DNA of 64,000 bases, from contig NZ_JBGSLK010000132.1 of NCBI RefSeq assembly GCF_041740695.1, positions 1 through 64,000 of the forward strand. Direction: 5' to 3'. Numbering within the stretch: position 1 is the first letter of the stretch; each line of letters opens with the position of its first letter. A program made the translations under genes and the position numbers. This DNA comes from Haliscomenobacter sp041740695 (GTDB taxonomy: Bacteria; Bacteroidota; Bacteroidia; Chitinophagales; Saprospiraceae). The notes under the pieces were generated by a model that was not told the origin of the DNA, did no database searches, and saw only the letters and a program-made list of their open reading frames with translations. Of the stretch, positions 59,659 to 64,000 are shown one piece after another.

Positions 59659-61149
59659 ATGAAAGACGATTTGTTCAGTTTAATCCAGGCGATGGCGCCC
59701 GCGGAAAAGCGCTATTTTAAAGTCAACTCTAAAAAGCTCAGTGGAGAAAAAGTCCAGGCTGACTATGTAGACCTGTTTGAGTTGCTCAATAAAATGGAGG
59801 AACTGGATGAGGCCAAATTGCGGAAAGTATTCGACAAACGCCTTGCCGACACCCGCGCCTACCTTTACGACGCGATCTTGCGCAGCATGCGTGCTTACCG
59901 CAGCAAGCGATTTTTGTACAGTCAAATCAAGGACAAAATCATTGACGCTCGTTATTTGCTGGATGTTGGGCTGCCCGAGCAGGCCGAATATTGTCTGGGT
60001 GAAGCCAAACAGATGGCTGAATCTGCCAGAGATACCTTGTCCTTGTTGGAAATCAATCGAGAATACCGCAAGTTGCTGCGCCGAACCTTTACCCAAGGCA
60101 AAGAAACAATCTTACTCGCTCTTACTGAGGCCCAACGTTTTTTGGAAGCCCAAATGCAGGAGGAATTTTGGGCCCTGAGCAACAGCGACAAGGTCATCGT
60201 AGAAACCAATCGGGTGATGCGCAGTGAAAATCGTGCCGACACGGAACGCCTGCGCAGCCAATTTGCAGATTTATTGGATGAAAAAAGTACGCCCAAAGGG
60301 ATTCGGGCTCAATTGGCCTGTTTTCAAATCCGGGTAGTCTTGTTTTATTACCTGGGCGAAATCACCCAAGCCTATGCCGAAGGAAAAAAGGGGATGGCGC
60401 TGTGGAAGGAATTCCCTGTACTTCGGGAGGAAGAGCCTTTTTCCTACATCAACGATTTGGCCAACCACCTCACCCTGGCCATTCAGCAAAAAGACTACCC
60501 CGAGGCCACTACACTCCAACAACAATTGGAGCAATACAAGCCCCAATCTGTCAACGAGGAAGCCTGGTGGTTTCGCAAAAGTGTAGGTACTGATCTACTG
60601 CTGCGCACCAACACTGGCAACATTGAAGGGCTGGATCAAATGGCCGAAAAAATCCGGGCTGGTATTCAACGTTTCGACATCACCATTTCTGGTCAGTTTC
60701 ACTTTTACATCAATTTGGCGCTCTTGCAATTCATTGCAGGTACTTATCAGAAATGCCTGGAATCCTGTGAATTACTTGTTCGTCAACACCAGGTGAAAGA
60801 CCGTCAAGATGCCCGGGTGATTGCTGGGCTATTGCGGGTAATGGCCATGTACGAACTGCAACACGACGATTTTGAAAACGCCCTGCGCTCCAGCGATCGC
60901 TTATTGGAAAAACAGGAAATCAGCTTTTTAGAAGATTTTGAGCAAACCATTCTGGGATTTCTGCGTACCCTGAATCGGGCTCCGGAGCGCGAGAAACGTC
61001 CCATCTGGCAAAAGATGGAACAGTATTTGGCCGACAGCAACCATAGTTTATTGGAAATTGCGACGCTATTGCGGGGCTGGGTGGCGCTGCATTTGACGGG
61101 TGAGCCGATTGTGGAAAGAATGCGGCGGGAAGCGAAAGGGCATAAATAG
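59659..61149 (+). CDS. Helical-repeat protein of unknown function
   Basis: A 496-residue all-helical protein (MKDDLFSLIQAMAPAEKRYFKVNSKKL) with TPR-like stretches in the second half (EQAEYCLGEAKQMAESARDTL, YINLALLQFIAGTYQKCLESCELLVRQH, AMYELQHDDFENALRSSDRLLEKQ). No enzyme or DNA-binding motif is seen. Proteins of this length and pattern are common, uncharacterised Bacteroidota members. It converges with the two-component pair on the other strand and has a separate AT-rich upstream region. Confidence 0.75.
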   Translation: MKDDLFSLIQAMAPAEKRYFKVNSKKLSGEKVQADYVDLFELLNKMEELDEAKLRKVFDKRLADTRAYLYDAILRSMRAYRSKRFLYSQIKDKIIDARYLLDVGLPEQAEYCLGEAKQMAESARDTLSLLEINREYRKLLRRTFTQGKETILLALTEAQRFLEAQMQEEFWALSNSDKVIVETNRVMRSENRADTERLRSQFADLLDEKSTPKGIRAQLACFQIRVVLFYYLGEITQAYAEGKKGMALWKEFPVLREEEPFSYINDLANHLTLAIQQKDYPEATTLQQQLEQYKPQSVNEEAWWFRKSVGTDLLLRTNTGNIEGLDQMAEKIRAGIQRFDITISGQFHFYINLALLQFIAGTYQKCLESCELLVRQHQVKDRQDARVIAGLLRVMAMYELQHDDFENALRSSDRLLEKQEISFLEDFEQTILGFLRTLNRAPEREKRPIWQKMEQYLADSNHSLLEIATLLRGWVALHLTGEPIVERMRREAKGHK

Positions 61150-61167
61150 CAGGTAGAAAAAATAAGC

Positions 61168-61857
61168 CTAACTCAAAACCTCCCGAATCCGAGCTACCCC
61201 ATCCTCATACGAAGCCCCCACCGGAATCTCCACCCCATTCACCCATACCTGTTGCCGCGCAATTTTACCCACATGTTGCACGCCCACAATGAAGGAGCGA
61301 TGCACCCGCACGAAATCCTGCTCAGGCAAGGTATGTAAGGCCTCTGGCACGTTTTGTCGGCACATCAATTTACGTTCCTTCAGCACATAAGTCATGTAAT
61401 TCCCGGCTGCTTCGATGTACAGGATGTCTTTGAGGTAAACTTTTTCCTCTTCATAACCTGTTTTGAGAAAAATGAAATCTTGCGCTTCAACACCACGTAC
61501 ATTTTGCATTTCCAGGGCTTTGTTACAAGCTTTCGTAAACCGTGCCAGCGAAAAAGGTTTAAGCAGGTAATCCACGGCATCCAGGTCAAAACCCTGCACT
61601 GCGTATTCACTATAGGCCGTGGTAAACACCACCAAGGGGCCATTTTTCAGAATTTGCGCAAACTCTATCCCAGAGATATCCGGCATTTTGATGTCCAAAA
61701 AAAGCAGATCAACCTTGTTTTGCCGCAAAAAAGGCAAGGCTTCAAAAGCGTCAATAAAACTGGCGCGCAGGTCCAAAAAAGGTACCTTGGCCGCGTGCAT
61801 TTGTACAACCTCCAGGGCTTTGGGTTCGTCGTCGATGGCAATGGCGCTTAACTTCAT
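61168..61857 (-). CDS. LytTR-type response regulator
   Basis: A 229-residue response regulator. The receiver domain has IDDEPKALE at the N-terminus and the phosphoacceptor Asp55 in LLFLDIKMPDISG, with conserved KPF near residue 104. The DNA-binding LytTR domain (about 125-229) reads FIFLKTGYEEEKVYLKDILYIEAAGNYMTYVLKERKL, then DFVRVHRSFIVG. It is downstream of the sensor kinase gene by five bases, so the pair is co-expressed. Targets are unknown. Confidence 0.9.
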   Translation of the reverse strand: MKLSAIAIDDEPKALEVVQMHAAKVPFLDLRASFIDAFEALPFLRQNKVDLLFLDIKMPDISGIEFAQILKNGPLVVFTTAYSEYAVQGFDLDAVDYLLKPFSLARFTKACNKALEMQNVRGVEAQDFIFLKTGYEEEKVYLKDILYIEAAGNYMTYVLKERKLMCRQNVPEALHTLPEQDFVRVHRSFIVGVQHVGKIARQQVWVNGVEIPVGASYEDGVARIREVLS

Positions 61858-61862
61858 AGCAG

Positions 61863-63368
61863 CTACACAATGGTGAGGATTAAAGATACAAAATAATCAT
61901 GCTCAGAGACCTGGATGCTGAATTCGTGTTTGTCCGGGTACAACAATTCCAGGCGTTTGCGCACATTGTCCAGGCCAATGCCGTGGCTGTCTTTTTCAGG
62001 GTCCAGTTCGTTTTTAGGGTGGTAGCTGTTGTGTACTTTGAAAAAAATATGTTCGGGATCATGGGTCAGGGTGATGTAGATCCAGGAAGCATTGCGAAAG
62101 CTAATGCCGTGTTTGAAGGCGTTTTCCACAAGTGGATTGAGCAGCATGGGTGCGATAAAAACCTCCCGGTCTGGGTTTTGTAAATTAATCTTGAGGTCAA
62201 TTTGTTGGTTGTCGTCCAAGCGCAATTGCTGGATGTCGATCAGGTTGTGCAGGTATTCAATCTCTTTGGCCAGGGGGATGCGATTTTGGTGGTTTTCCTG
62301 CAACATGAAACGCATCATGTCTCCCAGCTTTTGGATACCATCGGCAGTTTTCTCACTGTTTTCCTTCATCGCTATGGCATAAAGGGTATTGAGTGCATTG
62401 AACAAAAAGTGCGGGTTGATTTGGGCGCGGAGGGCGCCTAGTTCGGCGGAAGTTTGGGAAACTTCGGTTAGAAAGCTGCGTTTTTCATTGATCAAAACCG
62501 ATCTCAAATAAGCGCTGCCAATGCCTAATGCATGAACAACTAAAAAATGAAGCAACCATGTTTTGTTCGAAGTATCATCGAAAAAGATCAGTAAATACAC
62601 AATGACCAAGGCTGTGGTAACCAGTGGCTCCAAAAAGTTGACCCGATTCTGCTCCGTAAATCCATTTTTAATGATTGCAATACAACGATAAAACCAATGC
62701 AGGTGTAAAACCACGATTGGTACAACCCAAAAACGCAATTGGATAAAACGATTTTCGTAGTAGTCATTGCCTGTCATGACCTCGAAACTCAACATGGTAG
62801 CATAGCTTAGCAAAAATAATATGGCTGAAAAGAGCAAGAACTCAGCCAGTGCTTTAAGAACGAGGCTACGGTTTTCTTTGGCCCGAGCGATTAAAAAATA
62901 ATACAACTCATTCAAAGCTTCATAGAGCACAATGATTATGAATAATTTCAAACTATCCTGCACCAGATGCAGCAGGCTAAAATAAGGCCTGGCCTCCGGG
63001 CCATCTTGACCATCGTTTCTCCATAAATCGATATTAGTATACCCATACGCAGCAGCAGCAGCTACAATCAACAGCAATCCCAGAAGAGCAGCAAATGCCG
63101 CCAGGAAACCAAACCTGTGGCGCGAACTTGGGCGCACTATGGCCGGCGTAACATAATGATGAAATAGCAGACCTGCCACTATCCCACCCAGCCAAAATAC
63201 CAGGGTTGCAAACAGGTCATTTTCTAAAAAATCATACTCCCCAAAACAATCATAACACTGTATTTGTGCATCTACATATTCTACATAGCTGTTGACGATC
63301 ATTCCTGCCGCCAATACAATACTTAGCAGAAACCCCAGTCCCCAATTGCGCTTTTCTATTGCCGCCAT
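61863..63368 (-). CDS. LytS-like sensor histidine kinase
   Basis: A 501-residue membrane histidine kinase of the His_kinase/LytS type, starting at ATG 63368 (MAAIEKRNWGLGFLLSIVL). Several transmembrane helices fill the first 270 residues (for example LATLVFWLGGIVAGLLFHHY, FGFLAAFAALLGLLLIVAAAAAYGY, SLKLFIIIVLYEALNELYYFLI). The phosphorylated histidine is His320 in QINPHFLFNALNTLYAIA. The ATPase part reads LNPLVENAFKHGIS and SHGIGLDNVRKRLELLY. It is co-transcribed with the LytTR regulator. A GTG or ATG further upstream (63428) is possible but adds 20 residues outside the helices. Confidence 0.88.
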   Translation of the reverse strand: MAAIEKRNWGLGFLLSIVLAAGMIVNSYVEYVDAQIQCYDCFGEYDFLENDLFATLVFWLGGIVAGLLFHHYVTPAIVRPSSRHRFGFLAAFAALLGLLLIVAAAAAYGYTNIDLWRNDGQDGPEARPYFSLLHLVQDSLKLFIIIVLYEALNELYYFLIARAKENRSLVLKALAEFLLFSAILFLLSYATMLSFEVMTGNDYYENRFIQLRFWVVPIVVLHLHWFYRCIAIIKNGFTEQNRVNFLEPLVTTALVIVYLLIFFDDTSNKTWLLHFLVVHALGIGSAYLRSVLINEKRSFLTEVSQTSAELGALRAQINPHFLFNALNTLYAIAMKENSEKTADGIQKLGDMMRFMLQENHQNRIPLAKEIEYLHNLIDIQQLRLDDNQQIDLKINLQNPDREVFIAPMLLNPLVENAFKHGISFRNASWIYITLTHDPEHIFFKVHNSYHPKNELDPEKDSHGIGLDNVRKRLELLYPDKHEFSIQVSEHDYFVSLILTIV

Positions 63369-63458
63369 TGCTTTTTTTTGTAAAAGTAGGGATTCAGCCC
63401 ATTGCGTTCGAGAAATGGGCTGAATCAAGCACTTTTTGGGATAAAATCGCTGGCATAT

Positions 63459-64000
63459 CTAAAAATCATAACAATCCATCCCGCGCCCACTTTTTTGTTT
63501 CCCACCCCGCGCTTTATCTCCATTGAACCAGTTTTTCGGCCAGGGACTGATTTTCAAAGCCGCATAAAAACCCGCTTCGGAGAGATTACCTCGGGTCACC
63601 CAAGGAATAAGGTTATCTGTACCAATGGTCAAAAAAGCCAGGCGAATTGCAGCGCCCAAGCGCAAGCGCTGCCAACGATACAAGCTCAGTGGCAGGTAGG
63701 CTCCCACCCAATTGTTTTCCCAGCCACTTACTACCGAGAGGGTGCTGGCTTTGTGCAATTGATTGTCGCGAAATGCCAATGGCTGTTGATACACAGCAAA
63801 AAAGCGCAGTCCTTCTGTTTTGTAAAAACCGGCTTGCAAAACCAGATTGGTCGGCAATCCCATGCTGAAGGAGGAATCAACCAAAGCCGCCTGGGGGTCA
63901 CCTGTGAGCAATTCACTCAGTTGGGCAGCTTTGTTGGGCAAGTCGGCTGCGCCAGTCCAACTGGTGTAAGGGTCGGTATCAAAAAGGAGGGTGGTTGAGT
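63459..64000 (-). CDS. Partial gene, outer-membrane or exported protein fragment
   Basis: The 3' part of a gene cut by the window end; the frame is open to base 64000 (STTLLFDTDPYTSWTGAADLPNKAAQLSELL). Visible strands such as LRLGAAIRLAFLTIGTDNLIPWVTRGNLSEAGFYAALKISPW and a stretch PTNLVLQAGFYKTEGLRFFAVYQQPLAF suggest a beta-barrel-like outer-membrane protein. The last residues (GKQKSGRGMDCYDF) include a basic stretch. Family not assigned. Confidence 0.6.
   Translation of the reverse strand, partial: STTLLFDTDPYTSWTGAADLPNKAAQLSELLTGDPQAALVDSSFSMGLPTNLVLQAGFYKTEGLRFFAVYQQPLAFRDNQLHKASTLSVVSGWENNWVGAYLPLSLYRWQRLRLGAAIRLAFLTIGTDNLIPWVTRGNLSEAGFYAALKISPWPKNWFNGDKARGGKQKSGRGMDCYDF

Noticed and set aside
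61354..61851. 165-codon plus-strand frame opposite the response regulator
   Set aside because: Antisense to the LytTR regulator and without a domain.

Overview
The window looks like chromosomal DNA of a Bacteroidota bacterium, probably a Saprospiria member close to Haliscomenobacter (lineage inferred from protein character; no rRNA is present). Supporting evidence: type IX secretion genes in porP-porK/gldK order, a type IX C-terminal sorting domain, start codons without Shine-Dalgarno sequences, and promoter boxes of the TAnnTTTG type. All genes are ordinary bacterial ORFs. I saw no tRNA, rRNA, CRISPR array, intact insertion sequence or prophage.

Layout. 0-2.5 kb: porP and gldK (minus strand), the start of a type IX secretion operon that leaves the window on the left. 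2.7-5.3 kb: feoA-feoB ferrous iron uptake behind two operator-like palindromes. 5.5-16.3 kb: S9 peptidase, a membrane protein of unknown function, metZ, a DoxX-like membrane protein, a repeat-rich surface protein and a large secreted protein with a type IX tail. 16.3-19.4 kb: a wrecked DUF2961 gene and priA. 19.5-21.6 kb: an ATPase plus HNH nuclease pair resembling the Septu (PtuAB) phage-defence system. 21.7-26.5 kb: MoxR/chelatase-like ATPase, a lipoprotein, a small protein, a DinB-fold protein and a sugar-phosphate isomerase. 26.3-31.5 kb: a peptide-export cluster (C39 peptidase ABC exporter, thioredoxin-like protein, two precursors with double-glycine leaders, small membrane proteins, an HTH gene). 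31.7-48.6 kb: M20 amidohydrolase, Gfo/Idh oxidoreductase, PhoD-like phosphatase, gltB-gltD, GH51 arabinofuranosidase, small accessory genes, and a GMC oxidoreductase with its small subunit. 48.9-55.9 kb: a four-gene overlapping operon with a CHAT caspase-like protease, a tandem STAND NTPase, a membrane/coiled-coil/WD40 protein and an outer-membrane barrel protein; this is my best candidate for an undescribed system. 56.2-64 kb: glucan phosphorylase, a helical-repeat protein, a LytS/LytTR two-component pair and a partial gene.

The intergenic spaces are unusually rich in hairpin-forming repeats. One family (four complete copies) has stems of about 45 bp that differ between copies while the 21-nt loop is conserved. 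Other families are short palindromes between convergent genes, GGTTGAGG-type inverted repeats, CCCACGG...CCGTGGG hairpins and a 15-bp tandem repeat in front of the CHAT gene.

How the genes might work together: the CHAT-STAND-WD40 genes resemble a sense-and-cleave conflict or cell-death switch, here tied to an envelope protein. The Septu-like pair would be an independent anti-phage device. The double-glycine peptides, exporter and thioredoxin-like protein form a plausible bacteriocin-type unit with disulfide-bonded products. The remainder is central metabolism, polysaccharide use and protein secretion. All functions are read from sequence motifs; none was tested by database search.
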